A stretch of DNA of 64,000 bases from Cupriavidus sp. IDO (GCF_000812465.1 NZ_JWMA01000174.1:1-64000), one strand, 5' to 3'. Positions 35,679-44,739 are shown, counted from the first letter of the stretch. Notes: generated by a model not told the origin, from the letters alone. Numbers and translations: made by a program.

Positions 35679-36061
35679 GGCAATAGCTCCTGGTGGGGGC
35701 CGGAGTTCGGGGGATCGCGAAAGTGGAAACTCATGACCATGCGGCGCGAGGCAAGCTCCTGCTGAGGCAGCACGAGCGCGCAGCGTGTCATCTCCCTGAC
35801 ATTGAAGCATGTGCGACCGATGGCTTTGTGGGGTATTGCAAGCCGTGGCAGTAAAACCTGCGGTTTCGCGTGTGCGGTTTGGCATTGCCTGCCATGCGCA
35901 CTGCGTGCGTGCATGTGCACCGCAACAATCCTCGGGATTACCCTAGGCATGGCACAGCATCGGTGCATCATCGGACGCAGCAAATTTTTCCTATCCGGGC
36001 CTTGCCTGTTCGTCGCATCATCAGGGCTCTCTCTTTTCGTCCGGCGCTGGCCCTTACTGCA
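35679..36061. other. Divergent promoter region, nothing specific recognised
   Basis: 383 bp between the minus-strand transporter operon and the plus-strand GNAT/reductase pair. It must hold both promoters. I found no hairpin repeat, no leader repeat and no convincing operator. Earlier in-frame starts for the GNAT (35870) run through this region but lack a ribosome-binding site. Confidence 0.4.
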
Positions 36062-36940
36062 ATGAATTCCGCGCAGCTCCCCCTCCATGCAAGCGATGGA
36101 CCGCCCGCCATTCGCGTGATGGCACAGTCCGATCTGCCCGTCGCGCTTTCGCTTTCCGAAGATGTACGCTGGCCGCATCGCCCCAGCGACTGGAAGATGC
36201 TGTTCCAGATGGGCGAGGGCCGCGTTGCCGAAGTCGGCGGCGCGGTGGTCGGTGTCGGCATGCGCTGGCTGTGGGACGAGCGCGGCGCGTCGGTCGGGCT
36301 GTTCATCGTAGCCCGGGCCTTCCGCGAGCGGGGGATTGGCAGCGTGTTGCTGGAGGCGCTGTGCGCCGGCCTGGACGGCCGCACCGTGCTGCTTCACGCC
36401 CCCGGGAAGCTGCATCGCTTCTATGCGCGCATGGGGTTCGAGCGCATCGGCGAGGTGCATCAATACGAGGGCAAAGCGTTGCCGGCGCCGTTGATGGCGC
36501 TGCCTGAAGATTGCCGCCTGCGGCCTGGCGGGCGCAATGACCTGCAACTGCTGGTCGGGATGGAGCAGGGGGCCCGCGGTGTTGCACGGCCGTCCCTGAT
36601 CCAGGCCTGGCTGCGCCAGTCGATCGGCACGGTGGTGCTCGATCACCCCGACGGGCCCCGCGGCTTCGCGATCCTGCGGCGCTTTGGCCGCGGCGCGATG
36701 GTCGGCCCCGTGGTCGCACCCTGCGCGACGTCGGCCAAGGCCATGATCGCGCACCTGGCCGGCCTGGTGACCGGGCGCGTGCTGCGCCTGGACGTCCACG
36801 CCGATGGCGAACTCGAGGACTGGCTCGGCTGCCTTGGCCTGGCGCACGTCGCCGAAGCGACGGTGCTGGCTCGCGGCACCCCGGCTTCGCCAACGGCACC
36901 ATTTCTTCCCTTTGCGCTGGCCGACAAGGCCCTCGGATAA
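36062..36940 (+). CDS. Two-domain GNAT N-acetyltransferase (copy 3)
   Basis: 292 residues. The N-terminal GNAT domain carries the acetyl-CoA loop FRERGIGSVLLEALCAG, and the C-terminal accessory domain contains GFAILRRFGRGAMVGPVVAP. It shares architecture with the copies at 10567 and 21370. Five bases separate it from the hydroxyacid reductase gene, so they form an operon. It faces the transporter-gabD operon. The amine acceptor is unknown. Confidence 0.85.
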   Translation: MNSAQLPLHASDGPPAIRVMAQSDLPVALSLSEDVRWPHRPSDWKMLFQMGEGRVAEVGGAVVGVGMRWLWDERGASVGLFIVARAFRERGIGSVLLEALCAGLDGRTVLLHAPGKLHRFYARMGFERIGEVHQYEGKALPAPLMALPEDCRLRPGGRNDLQLLVGMEQGARGVARPSLIQAWLRQSIGTVVLDHPDGPRGFAILRRFGRGAMVGPVVAPCATSAKAMIAHLAGLVTGRVLRLDVHADGELEDWLGCLGLAHVAEATVLARGTPASPTAPFLPFALADKALG

Positions 36941-36945
36941 AAACA

Positions 36946-37884
36946 ATGCATCAAGACACGACATTTCTGTACAAGGCCGATCCCGTGCGCGGCCGGGACT
37001 GGGCCAAGGTCTTTGCGCGCGAGGCGCCTGGCATCGATTTCCGCATCTGGCCCGATATCGGCGATCCCGACAAGGTCGGCTACCTGGCAGCCTGGGAGGC
37101 GCCGGACCGCATCGCAGAGCGGTTCCCGAACCTGCAGGTATTGTTTTCGACCGGAGCCGGCATCGACCAGTTCGACCTGGACGCGCTGCCTGCGCACGTA
37201 CCGCTGGTGCGGATGATCGAGCCCGGCATCGTCGACGGGATGGTGGAGTACGTTGTGTTCTCGGTCCTTGCGCTGCATCGCGACATGCCGGCATACCGGC
37301 GGCAGCAGGCGCAGGAAGCGTGGAGGCCCCTGCAGGTGCGCGCGGCACATGAGTGCCGCCTCGGCGTGCTTGGTCTGGGCTCGCTGGGGCAGGCCGTGCT
37401 GGAGCGGCTGCGGCTGTTCGGGTTCGACTGTGCCGGCTGGGCAAGGTCGTCGCGCAGCCTGGAAGGGGTGCAGTGCTATGCCGGCCAGCAGACCCTGGAC
37501 GCGTTCCTGGCCCGCACCGACATCCTGGTTTGCCTGCTGCCACTCACGGATGAAACACGTGGAGTATTGAGCGCTCGCGTATTTGACGCCCTGCCACATG
37601 GGGCAGGGCTGGTGCATGTCGGGCGCGGGCAGCACCTGAACGATGCCGACCTGCTGTCCGCGCTGGATGCGGGGCAGATCGGCGAGGCCATTCTCGACGT
37701 CACGCATCCCGAGCCGCTGCCTGCCGGCCACCCGTTGTGGCGCCACCCCAGGGTATGGCTCACGCCCCATATTGCCAGCATGACGCAGCCGGGCACGGCG
37801 GCGCGGGTCGTGCTCGACAATCTGCGCCGCCTGCAGCGCGGCGAACCGCTGATCGGGCTGGTGGACCGTGCGAAAGGGTACTGA
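36946..37884 (+). CDS. ghrA: D-2-hydroxyacid dehydrogenase, GhrA-like
   Basis: A 312-residue NAD(P)H-dependent reductase of the glyoxylate/hydroxypyruvate reductase A group. The cofactor motif is LGVLGLGSLGQAVLERL near 137-153. The catalytic triad sits in CLLPLTDETRGV / VGRGQHLND (Arg), DVTHPEPLP (Glu) and the catalytic His in WLTPHIAS. It interconverts 2-oxo and 2-hydroxy acids, which could connect to the FAD/Fe-S 2-hydroxyacid dehydrogenase at 25802. Co-transcribed with GNAT copy 3. Confidence 0.85.
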   Translation: MHQDTTFLYKADPVRGRDWAKVFAREAPGIDFRIWPDIGDPDKVGYLAAWEAPDRIAERFPNLQVLFSTGAGIDQFDLDALPAHVPLVRMIEPGIVDGMVEYVVFSVLALHRDMPAYRRQQAQEAWRPLQVRAAHECRLGVLGLGSLGQAVLERLRLFGFDCAGWARSSRSLEGVQCYAGQQTLDAFLARTDILVCLLPLTDETRGVLSARVFDALPHGAGLVHVGRGQHLNDADLLSALDAGQIGEAILDVTHPEPLPAGHPLWRHPRVWLTPHIASMTQPGTAARVVLDNLRRLQRGEPLIGLVDRAKGY

Positions 37885-37980
37885 AAGGCGATGCGGTGCC
37901 TCACTTTCCGGCGTGCCCCGATTGCCCTCGCCGAACCATGCGGGGACAATGTGATTCAGTCATCCCAGTCTTGAAAGCCC

Positions 37981-38475
37981 ATGTCCGCCCCCATCAAACT
38001 TGACCGACTCGACCTCCGCATCCTTGCCCAGCTGCAAAAGAACGGCCGCATGACCAACGTGGATCTCGCCGATGCCGTGGGTCTTTCTGCAAGCCCGTGC
38101 CTGATTCGCGTCAAGCGGCTGGAGCAGGCCGGCTATATCGGCGGATACAGCGCCCAGATCCGGATGGACAAGCTGGGCGATATTCTCACGGTGTTCACCG
38201 AGATCACGCTGGAGGACCACCATCGCGAGGACTTCGCGCGCTTCGAGAAGGCGGTGTGCGCGGTGGACGAGATCGTCGAATGCCACCTTGTCAGCGGCGG
38301 CTATGACTACCTGCTCAAGTTCATCACCCGTGGGGTCAATCACTACCAGGAACTGATGGAAAGCCTGCTGGAGCGCAATATCGGGATCGAGAAGTACTTC
38401 AGCTTCATCGTGATCAAGTCGCCTTTCATCAAGACGCACTATCCGATCGAACGCCTGTTTCCATCGACAACCTGA
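37981..38475 (+). CDS. Lrp/AsnC-family transcriptional regulator
   Basis: 164 residues. An N-terminal helix-turn-helix (LDRLDLRILAQLQKNGRMTN, DLADAVGLSASPCLIRVKRL) precedes the RAM/AsnC ligand domain with VECHLVSGGYDYLLKF. Such proteins sense amino acids and often regulate adjacent catabolic or transport genes. It lies 96 bp after ghrA. Its end overlaps the convergent AraC-type gene by 37 bp. Confidence 0.92.
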   Translation: MSAPIKLDRLDLRILAQLQKNGRMTNVDLADAVGLSASPCLIRVKRLEQAGYIGGYSAQIRMDKLGDILTVFTEITLEDHHREDFARFEKAVCAVDEIVECHLVSGGYDYLLKFITRGVNHYQELMESLLERNIGIEKYFSFIVIKSPFIKTHYPIERLFPSTT

Positions 38476-38933
38476 GCCCTGGGCATTGGCGGGCTGCGGC
38501 CAGCCTTCGCATTCCCCGAGGGCGGTGCGCTGGCCGTCTGGAACTGCCGTGGCGTCATGCCGCAGACGCTCTTCAGGCAGCGCGTGAAGTGGCTCTGGTC
38601 ATAGAATCCGCACTCGTGCGCGGTAAGCGCCGGAGAGTGGCCCTGCCTGAGCAACCACTGCGCGCGCCGGATTCGTTTCAAGCTGATGTAGCGATGCGGC
38701 GTCATCCCGACCGTCAGCCGGAACACGGTCACGAATCGTCCGACGCTGAGCTGAACCAGGTCGGCAAGCAGCGGCAGTGGCAGCGGTTCGCCCAGATGCT
38801 GGTGAATATAGGCCAGCGCGGCGCCCAGGCGGGGATGATCAGGGTCATCCGCAGTGCGGCCTGGGGCGTGCGGTAGAGAGGATGCAACGGTCTTACTCAT
38901 GCAGTCGAGCATAAGTGCAACGTTGCCGTGCAT
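38439..38933 (-). CDS. AraC-type DNA-binding protein, stand-alone domain
   Basis: About 164 residues consisting almost only of the AraC double helix-turn-helix: LADLVQLSVGRFVTVFRLTV and AHECGFYDQSHFTRCLKSVC ending at GMTPRQFQ. There is no N-terminal sensor domain, as in SoxS/MarA-like proteins. The start is uncertain: GTG 38936, ATG 38933, ATG 38912 or ATG 38900. Its 3' end overlaps the Lrp gene on the other strand. Confidence 0.8.
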   Translation of the reverse strand: MHGNVALMLDCMSKTVASSLPHAPGRTADDPDHPRLGAALAYIHQHLGEPLPLPLLADLVQLSVGRFVTVFRLTVGMTPHRYISLKRIRRAQWLLRQGHSPALTAHECGFYDQSHFTRCLKSVCGMTPRQFQTASAPPSGNAKAGRSPPMPRAQVVDGNRRSIG

Positions 38934-39033
38934 CACGCTGATCTTGCCGATCTAGTCCATATCGAATTGCAAACTGTGCTGTCCGGAACGCAGAATCTGC
39001 GGTACGGGTGTAGCCGGGGGGATCTGGTGATCC

Positions 39034-39924
39034 TCAATCCACCGTGCGTGACGGAGCCTTTTTATCTCGCTGCAGTGCTGCGGGAGGATATTGAATCACG
39101 GATGGCAGCCCCAGGAGCGCGCGGGCCTGGGCCACCGTTGCCACAGGGCGCCCATACTCCTCGCACAATGCCGCTACCTGGCTGACCAGCGCGGCGTTGG
39201 AGGGCGCCAGTGTTTGCTTGTCGAGCCGCACGTTGTCCTCCAGGCCGGTGCGGCAATGGCCGCCCAGTTCGAGCGACCAGCGCGCCATCGTCAACTGGTC
39301 CCGGCCGATGCCGGCGCCGGTCCAGGTGGCATCGGGCGCCAGGCGCCGCAGGGTGTGCACGTAGAAGGCGAGCACTTCGCGATCGACCGGCATTGCATTC
39401 TTGATGCCCATCACAAACTGGATATGCAGTGCGCCGTCGATCTTGCCGGACTGTTGCATGGCCACTGCCTGGAAGATCATCGACAGGTCGAAGGCCTCTA
39501 TCTCGGGCTTGATGGCGTAGGCCTTCATTTCCGCGGCGAGCCACTCCACCAGCTCTGGCGGATTGTCGTAGACCCTTGTCGGGAAATTGACCGATCCTGT
39601 GGCAAGCGACGCCATGTCCGGCCGCAGCGACAGCATCCCGCCTCGCTCCCTTCCCGCGCCTGAGCGGCCGCCCGTGGAGACCTGCGTGATGATGCCCGGC
39701 GCATGCTTGCGGATTCCCTCCAGCACGCGGGCAAAGCGTTCCGGGTCCGAGGACGGTGTCTCGTCGTCATTGCGTACGTGCAGGTGGACGAGCGTGGCGC
39801 CCGCCTCGAACGCTGCCTGGGTGGACTCCACCTGCTCGCTGACGGTGATCGGCACGGCGGGGTTGTCCCGCTTGCGCGGCAGCGAGCCGGTGATGGCGAC
39901 GGAGATGATGCAGGGCTGGGTCAT
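39034..39924 (-). CDS. Beta-keto acid cleavage enzyme (BKACE, DUF849)
   Basis: A 296-residue TIM-barrel enzyme of the 3-keto-5-aminohexanoate cleavage enzyme family. Known members condense a beta-keto acid with acetyl-CoA to yield acetoacetate and a new acyl-CoA. Family features seen are the metal-binding VHLHVRNDDETPSSDPERF, TGGRSGAGRERGG, and a late GLEDNVRL segment. It lies 30 bp after catB1 on the same strand, so it is probably co-transcribed with an ortho-cleavage enzyme. 3-Oxoadipate is itself a beta-keto acid, making it the attractive but unproven substrate. Confidence 0.88.
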   Translation of the reverse strand: MTQPCIISVAITGSLPRKRDNPAVPITVSEQVESTQAAFEAGATLVHLHVRNDDETPSSDPERFARVLEGIRKHAPGIITQVSTGGRSGAGRERGGMLSLRPDMASLATGSVNFPTRVYDNPPELVEWLAAEMKAYAIKPEIEAFDLSMIFQAVAMQQSGKIDGALHIQFVMGIKNAMPVDREVLAFYVHTLRRLAPDATWTGAGIGRDQLTMARWSLELGGHCRTGLEDNVRLDKQTLAPSNAALVSQVAALCEEYGRPVATVAQARALLGLPSVIQYPPAALQRDKKAPSRTVD

Positions 39925-39954
39925 ATCGGCTCCCGAAGTGGTGATTGCAGCGGA

Positions 39955-41100
39955 TCAGGCGCGGTCGCGCCGATAGTGGGCGAGCTTGTCCTCGTCCAGT
40001 GCCATGCCGAGGCCGGGACCCTGCGGCAGGTGCAGCGCGAAGTCGCGGTAGACGGGGCGCTCGGCCACGACGTCGTCCTTCAGCAGCAGCGGCCCGAACA
40101 GCTCCGTGCCCCACGCCAGTTGCGGCAGCGTGGCAAAGCCGTGGGCGGCGGCGATGGTGCCCACGCTGCCTTCCAGCATGGTTCCGCCGTAGAGGGCGAT
40201 GCCCGCCGCGTCGCCGACCGCGGCGGTGCGCAGCATGCCGAAGATGCCGCCGGACTTGGCAATCTTCAGCGCGAAGACGTCGGCCGCGCCGAGGCGGGCC
40301 AGTTCCATCGCGTCCTCGGGGCCGCATACGGCCTCGTCGGCCATGATGGGCACCACGAAGCGGGCCGCCAGCCGGGCCAGCGCGGCGCGCTGCTCGCGTG
40401 GCGTGGGCTGTTCGATCAGGTCAATGCCGGCGGCTTCCAGCATGGCGATGCCGGTGGCGGCATCCGCCTCGTTCCAGGCCTGGTTGACGTCCACGGTGAC
40501 CCGCGCCCGCTCGCCCAGCGCGCGCTTGATCGCGGAGACGTGCGCCACATCCTCGCGCACGCTGCGCCGGCCGATCTTGAGCTTGAAGGTGTTGTGGCGG
40601 CGCTCGGCCAGCAGGCGCTCGGCCTCGTCGATGTCGCGCGCGGTGTCGCCGCTGGCCAGCGTCCACAGCACCGGCAGGGTGTCGCGCACGGCGCCGCCGA
40701 GCAGCGTCGACAGCGACACGCCGAGACGCTTGCCCTGCGCGTCGAGCAGCGCGGTTTCCAGCGCCGACTTGGCGAAGCGGTTGCCGCGTGCCACCTTGGC
40801 TAGCCGTGCCATGGCGGCGTGCACGTTGGTAGCGTCCTGCCCGAGCAGCGCCGGGGCGAGGTAAGTGTCGATGGTCAGCTTGATGCCCTCGGGGCTCTCA
40901 TCGCCATACGACAGGCCGCCGATGGTGGTGGCCTCGCCGATGCCTTCAACGCCATCGGCGCAGCGCAGGCGGACGATCACCAGGGTCTGCCGCTGCATGG
41001 TCGCCATCGCGAGCTGGTGCGGCCGGATGGTGGGCAGGTCGACCAGGATGGCCTCGATCGACTCGATCGCCGTTGCGCTTGCTTGTGTCGCCATTTCCAT
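39955..41100 (-). CDS. catB: Muconate cycloisomerase (copy 1)
   Basis: A 381-residue enolase-superfamily enzyme converting cis,cis-muconate to muconolactone. The KxK pair lies in FKLKIGRR. Acidic metal ligands follow in VDVNQAWNE, LIEQP and IMADEAV, and the last catalytic Lys in FALKIAKSGG. The sequence is close to copy 2 (48202). It is controlled divergently by the LysR gene at 41214 through the operator at 41182 and is followed by BKACE rather than catC. The element ATACTCCGATG (41126-41136, minus strand) is shared with the copy 2 promoter. Confidence 0.92.
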   Translation of the reverse strand: MEMATQASATAIESIEAILVDLPTIRPHQLAMATMQRQTLVIVRLRCADGVEGIGEATTIGGLSYGDESPEGIKLTIDTYLAPALLGQDATNVHAAMARLAKVARGNRFAKSALETALLDAQGKRLGVSLSTLLGGAVRDTLPVLWTLASGDTARDIDEAERLLAERRHNTFKLKIGRRSVREDVAHVSAIKRALGERARVTVDVNQAWNEADAATGIAMLEAAGIDLIEQPTPREQRAALARLAARFVVPIMADEAVCGPEDAMELARLGAADVFALKIAKSGGIFGMLRTAAVGDAAGIALYGGTMLEGSVGTIAAAHGFATLPQLAWGTELFGPLLLKDDVVAERPVYRDFALHLPQGPGLGMALDEDKLAHYRRDRA

Positions 41101-41181
41101 ACCTTTTTGATGCAGTTGAACGTTGCATCGGAGTATGGGAGGCTAATTCTGGGGTGTCCAAGACCATCGGCGTCTGATTTC

Positions 41182-41196
41182 ATACCTGGAAAGTAT
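41182..41196. promoter_or_regulatory. BenM/CatM-type operator upstream of catB copy 1
   Basis: ATAC-CTGGAAA-GTAT, an exact match to the ATAC-N7-GTAT consensus known for BenM/CatM. It lies 81 bp upstream of the catB1 start codon and just past the end of the LysR gene. Confidence 0.8.
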
Positions 41197-41213
41197 GAAA
41201 CGCCGTTTGCGCC

Positions 41214-42131
41214 TTATTCCTTCTGCGGCGGCAGGAAGGCCATGCCTTCTTCCTCGTAGAGCTGGTAGATCATGTCCCGCAGCGAGCGCAGGTCGGCCGA
41301 CTCGTCCAGCATGCGCGTGCTCATGATGATGGGTGACACCAGCTTGGGGTCGTCCAGCTCCTTGTAGGTCACGTCGCCCCGCTTGAGCCCGTAGACGCTG
41401 CTGGGCACCACCGAGATGCCTTCGCCCATCGCCACCAGCCCGAGCGCGATCTGCAGCTCGCGCACTTCGTGCAGGCGGCGCGGCTTCAGCGCGCGGTCGT
41501 GGAAAGCGGCCAGCACCTGGTCGGCAAAGCTGGGGCGCGGCGCCTTGGGGAAAATGATCAGCGGCTCGCCCACGAGGTCGTGCAGCGCAAGCTGGGGCTT
41601 GATGTCAGTCAGCGGATGGCCAACCGGCAGCGCCACGATCATGCGCTCCTCGCGCAGCACCACGCGCCGCACCGACGGGTCCTCGTGCCGAATGCGCCCG
41701 AAGCCCACGTCGATGCGCCCCTCCTTGAGCGCCTTGATCTGGTCCATGGTCGACATCTCGTGCAGGCTCAGTTCCAGATCGGCGTGCATCTGCCGGAAGC
41801 GCCGGATGATGCGCGGCAACATCCCGTACAGCGTGGAGCCGACAAAGCCGACCGAGATCTTGTGCTCGATCTTGCCAACCCGCTTGGTCATCGCCTGCAG
41901 TTCCGCGGTCTGGGCCAGCAGTTGCAGCGCGTGGGTATAGAAGAAGCGCCCGGTGTCGGTCAGTTTCAGCGGGCGCGAGTGGCGCTCGAACAGTTGCACA
42001 CCCAGGTCGTCCTCCAGTTGCTGGATCTGGCGCGACAGCGGCGGCTGTGCGATATGCAGCCGCTCGGCCGCCCGGGTGAAGTTGCGTTCCTCTGCCACGG
42101 CCACGAAGTAACGCAGGTGCCGCAATTCCAA
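41214..42131 (-). CDS. LysR-family regulator of aromatic catabolism, BenM/CatM-like (1)
   Basis: 305 residues beginning MELRHLRYFVAVAEERNFTR, then AAERLHIAQPPLSRQIQQLE, the signature N-terminus of BenM/CatM/CatR. The effector-binding domain follows. Translation appears to start at TTG 42131: no in-frame ATG lies upstream, a strong AGGAGGT sits six bases before it, and the paralogue at 47179 begins at the equivalent ATG. The ribosome-binding site lies inside the operator 42136-42150, suggesting tight autoregulation. Probably activates catA-ben and catB1 in response to cis,cis-muconate and/or benzoate. Confidence 0.9.
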   Translation of the reverse strand: MELRHLRYFVAVAEERNFTRAAERLHIAQPPLSRQIQQLEDDLGVQLFERHSRPLKLTDTGRFFYTHALQLLAQTAELQAMTKRVGKIEHKISVGFVGSTLYGMLPRIIRRFRQMHADLELSLHEMSTMDQIKALKEGRIDVGFGRIRHEDPSVRRVVLREERMIVALPVGHPLTDIKPQLALHDLVGEPLIIFPKAPRPSFADQVLAAFHDRALKPRRLHEVRELQIALGLVAMGEGISVVPSSVYGLKRGDVTYKELDDPKLVSPIIMSTRMLDESADLRSLRDMIYQLYEEEGMAFLPPQKE

Positions 42132-42135
42132 GACT

Positions 42136-42150
42136 ATACCTCCTGAGTAT
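42136..42150. promoter_or_regulatory. BenM/CatM-type operator overlapping the regulator's ribosome-binding site
   Basis: ATAC-CTCCTGA-GTAT in the LysR/catA divergent region. On the minus strand the same bases contain AGGAGGT, the Shine-Dalgarno of the LysR gene. Bound activator at this distal site would act on the catA-ben promoter. Confidence 0.8.
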
Positions 42151-42228
42151 CAAGCGGATACTAAATCAGTGTTGGACTGCCAAAACTGCCGTTGACTATG
42201 CTCCATCCGTGCCCGGAAGACAAGCTTG

Positions 42229-42243
42229 ATACCTGTAAAGCAT
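42229..42243. promoter_or_regulatory. Degenerate BenM/CatM half-matching site near catA
   Basis: ATAC-CTGTAAA-GCAT, one position off the ATAC-N7-GTAT pattern, 35 bp upstream of the catA ATG. In BenM/CatM systems such a weaker second site near the promoter governs repression and inducer switching. Confidence 0.55.
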
Positions 42244-42277
42244 GGACCGGGACCCCACCACAAATATGGAGACCCTC

Positions 42278-43201
42278 ATGACTCACTCGGAAATCGACGC
42301 CCTGGTCCACAGCTTTATCGTCGCCACCGGCACGCAAGGCACCCCCGACCCGCGCGTGCAGCAGGTGGTCGTCCGCCTGACCGCGGACTTGTTCAAGGCG
42401 ATCGAGGACCTCGACCTGAGCGCCAGCGAAGTCTGGAAGGGCATCGAGTACTTCGCCGAGGCGGGCGCCAGCCAGGAGCTGGGCCTGCTCGCCGCCGGCC
42501 TGGGGCTGGAACGCTTCCTCGACGTCCGCGCCGACGAGGCCGAAGCCCGCGCCGGCCTGACCGGTGGCACCCCGCGCACCATCGAAGGCCCGCTCTACGT
42601 GGCCGGCGCCCCGGAAAGCACCGGCTTTGCCCGGCTCGACGACGGTAGCGACGACAGCAAGGGCGAAGTCCTGTTCATGCAGGGCACGGTGTATGGCGCC
42701 GACGGCAAGCCGCTGCCCGGCGCCAGGGTCGAGGTGTGGCACGCCAACCTGATGGGCAACTACTCGTTCTTCGACAAGACCCAGTCGCACTTCAACCTGC
42801 GCCGCACCATCGTCACAGACGCCAACGGCCGCTACCAGTTCCGCAGCAACGTGCCCAACGGCTACGGCTGCCCGCCGGAAGGCACCACCCAGCGCCTGCT
42901 GGACCAGCTCGCGCGCCACGGACGGCGCCCGGCCCACATCCACTTCTTCGTGTCGGCGGACGGCCATCGAAAGCTGACCACGCAGATCAACATCGACGGC
43001 GACGAATACCTGTGGGATGACTTCGCCTTCGCCAGCCGCGAGGGGCTGGTGCCGGCGGTGACCCGCGTCGCCGACGCCGCCGCGCTCGACAAGCACGGCG
43101 TGGACAAGCCGTTCGCCTCGATCGACTTCGATTTCCGGCTGCTGCCGGAGCAGGCCGGCGCGCCCGCCGCCGAGGTGGAGCGCCAGCGCGCCGCCGCCTG
43201 A
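42278..43201 (+). CDS. catA: Catechol 1,2-dioxygenase
   Basis: A 307-residue intradiol dioxygenase that splits catechol to cis,cis-muconate with non-haem Fe(III). The iron ligands are visible as Tyr162 (NYSFFD), Tyr196 (NGYGCPPEG), His220 and His222 (RPAHIHFF). The N-terminal helical dimerisation domain is present. ATG 42278 has GGAG at proper spacing; upstream ATGs at 42242 and 42266 are less likely. First gene of the catA-benABCD unit, preceded by LysR operators. Confidence 0.95.
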   Translation: MTHSEIDALVHSFIVATGTQGTPDPRVQQVVVRLTADLFKAIEDLDLSASEVWKGIEYFAEAGASQELGLLAAGLGLERFLDVRADEAEARAGLTGGTPRTIEGPLYVAGAPESTGFARLDDGSDDSKGEVLFMQGTVYGADGKPLPGARVEVWHANLMGNYSFFDKTQSHFNLRRTIVTDANGRYQFRSNVPNGYGCPPEGTTQRLLDQLARHGRRPAHIHFFVSADGHRKLTTQINIDGDEYLWDDFAFASREGLVPAVTRVADAAALDKHGVDKPFASIDFDFRLLPEQAGAPAAEVERQRAAA

Positions 43202-43305
43202 TTTTCCGTAGTGCCGCCCGCCGCGCGGGCCGGCAGATCCAGTCCGGGCGGCAGCGCCATGCGCAGCGCCGCCCCGGCGACAAGACATCGGCAGGAGACA
43301 ACTCC

Positions 43306-44739
43306 ATGATCCCCATCTATCCGGAGGGCACCGCCCCCGTTCGCCCCGGCGCGAAGCGCCTCGACCTGGATACCTTCCTGGTGGAAGACAAGGCAAGCGG
43401 CGACTACCGGCTGCACCGCGCGGCCTTCACCGACGAAGACCTGTTCGAACTCGAGATGAAGCACATCTTCGAGGGCAACTGGATCTACCTGGCCCACGAA
43501 AGCCAGATCCCGAACAACAACGATTACTACACCACCCATATCGGCCGCCAGCCGGTGGTAATTGCGCGCAACCGCCAGGGCGAGCTGAACGCCTTCATCA
43601 ACGCGTGCAGCCATCGCGGCGCCATGCTGTGCCGCCACAAGCGCGGCAACAAGGCCACCTATACCTGCCCGTTCCACGGCTGGACCTTCAACAACAGCGG
43701 CAAGCTGCTGAAGGTGAAGGACCCCGAGAACGCCGGCTACCCTGACTGCTTCAACAAGGAAGGCTCGCACGACCTGAAGAAGGTGGCGCGCTTCGAGAAC
43801 TACCGCGGCTTCCTGTTCGGCAGCCTGAACGCGGACGTGCCGCCGCTGAAGGACTTCCTCGGCGAAGCGGCCCGCATCATCGACATGATCGTCGACCAGT
43901 CGGCCGACGGGCTCGAGGTGCTGCGGGGCTCGTCCACCTACACCTTCGAGGGCAACTGGAAGCTGCAGGCCGAGAACGGCGCCGACGGCTACCACGTGTC
44001 GGCGGTGCACTGGAACTATGCCGCGACCACCAGCCACCGCAAGCAGGCGAACGCGCAGGAAGACAAGATCCGCGCCATGGACGCCGGCAAGTGGGGGCAG
44101 CAGGGCGGCGGCTTCTACGCCTTCGAGCATGGCCACATGCTGCTGTGGTCGCGCTGGGCCAATCCGGAGGACCGCCCCAACTTCAGCCGCCGCGAGGAGT
44201 TCGCCGGGCGCTGCGGCGCGGAAACCGCGGACTGGATGATCCAGAACTCGCGCAACCTGTGCCTGTACCCCAACGTCTACCTGATGGACCAGTTCGGCTC
44301 GCAGATCCGCCTGCTGCGTCCGCTGGCCGTCGACAAGACCGAGGTCACCATCTACTGCATCGCGCCGAAGGGCGAATCCGACGAGGCGCGCGCGCGCCGC
44401 ATCCGCCAGTACGAAGACTTCTTCAACGTCAGCGGCATGGCCACGCCGGACGACCTCGAGGAATTCCGCGCGTGCCAGCAGGGCTACGCCGGCCAGGCAC
44501 TGGCCTGGAACGACATGTGCCGCGGCGCGAAGCACTGGATCGACGGTGCCGACGAGGCCGCGCAGCGCATCGGGCTCAAGCCGGTGATGAGCGGCGTGCG
44601 CACCGAGGACGAGGGTTTGTACACGGTGCAGCACCGCTACTGGCTGGAGGTGATGAAGCAAGCCGTGGCAGAGGAATCCGCCGCGGCCGCGAACGAAGCC
44701 ACCAATGCCACCGACGCCGCCGCAGGGAGCGCAGCATGA
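43306..44739 (+). CDS. benA: Benzoate 1,2-dioxygenase large (alpha) subunit
   Basis: 477 residues. The Rieske [2Fe-2S] ligands are Cys101 and His103 (CSHRG) with Cys121 and His124 (CPFHGW). The mononuclear iron site begins in ENGADGYHVSAVH. It converts benzoate, with BenB and BenC, to the cis-dihydrodiol carboxylate. GGAG precedes the ATG; a GC-rich 104-bp spacer separates it from catA. The C-terminus is Ala-rich and overlaps benB by ATGA. Confidence 0.95.
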   Translation: MIPIYPEGTAPVRPGAKRLDLDTFLVEDKASGDYRLHRAAFTDEDLFELEMKHIFEGNWIYLAHESQIPNNNDYYTTHIGRQPVVIARNRQGELNAFINACSHRGAMLCRHKRGNKATYTCPFHGWTFNNSGKLLKVKDPENAGYPDCFNKEGSHDLKKVARFENYRGFLFGSLNADVPPLKDFLGEAARIIDMIVDQSADGLEVLRGSSTYTFEGNWKLQAENGADGYHVSAVHWNYAATTSHRKQANAQEDKIRAMDAGKWGQQGGGFYAFEHGHMLLWSRWANPEDRPNFSRREEFAGRCGAETADWMIQNSRNLCLYPNVYLMDQFGSQIRLLRPLAVDKTEVTIYCIAPKGESDEARARRIRQYEDFFNVSGMATPDDLEEFRACQQGYAGQALAWNDMCRGAKHWIDGADEAAQRIGLKPVMSGVRTEDEGLYTVQHRYWLEVMKQAVAEESAAAANEATNATDAAAGSAA

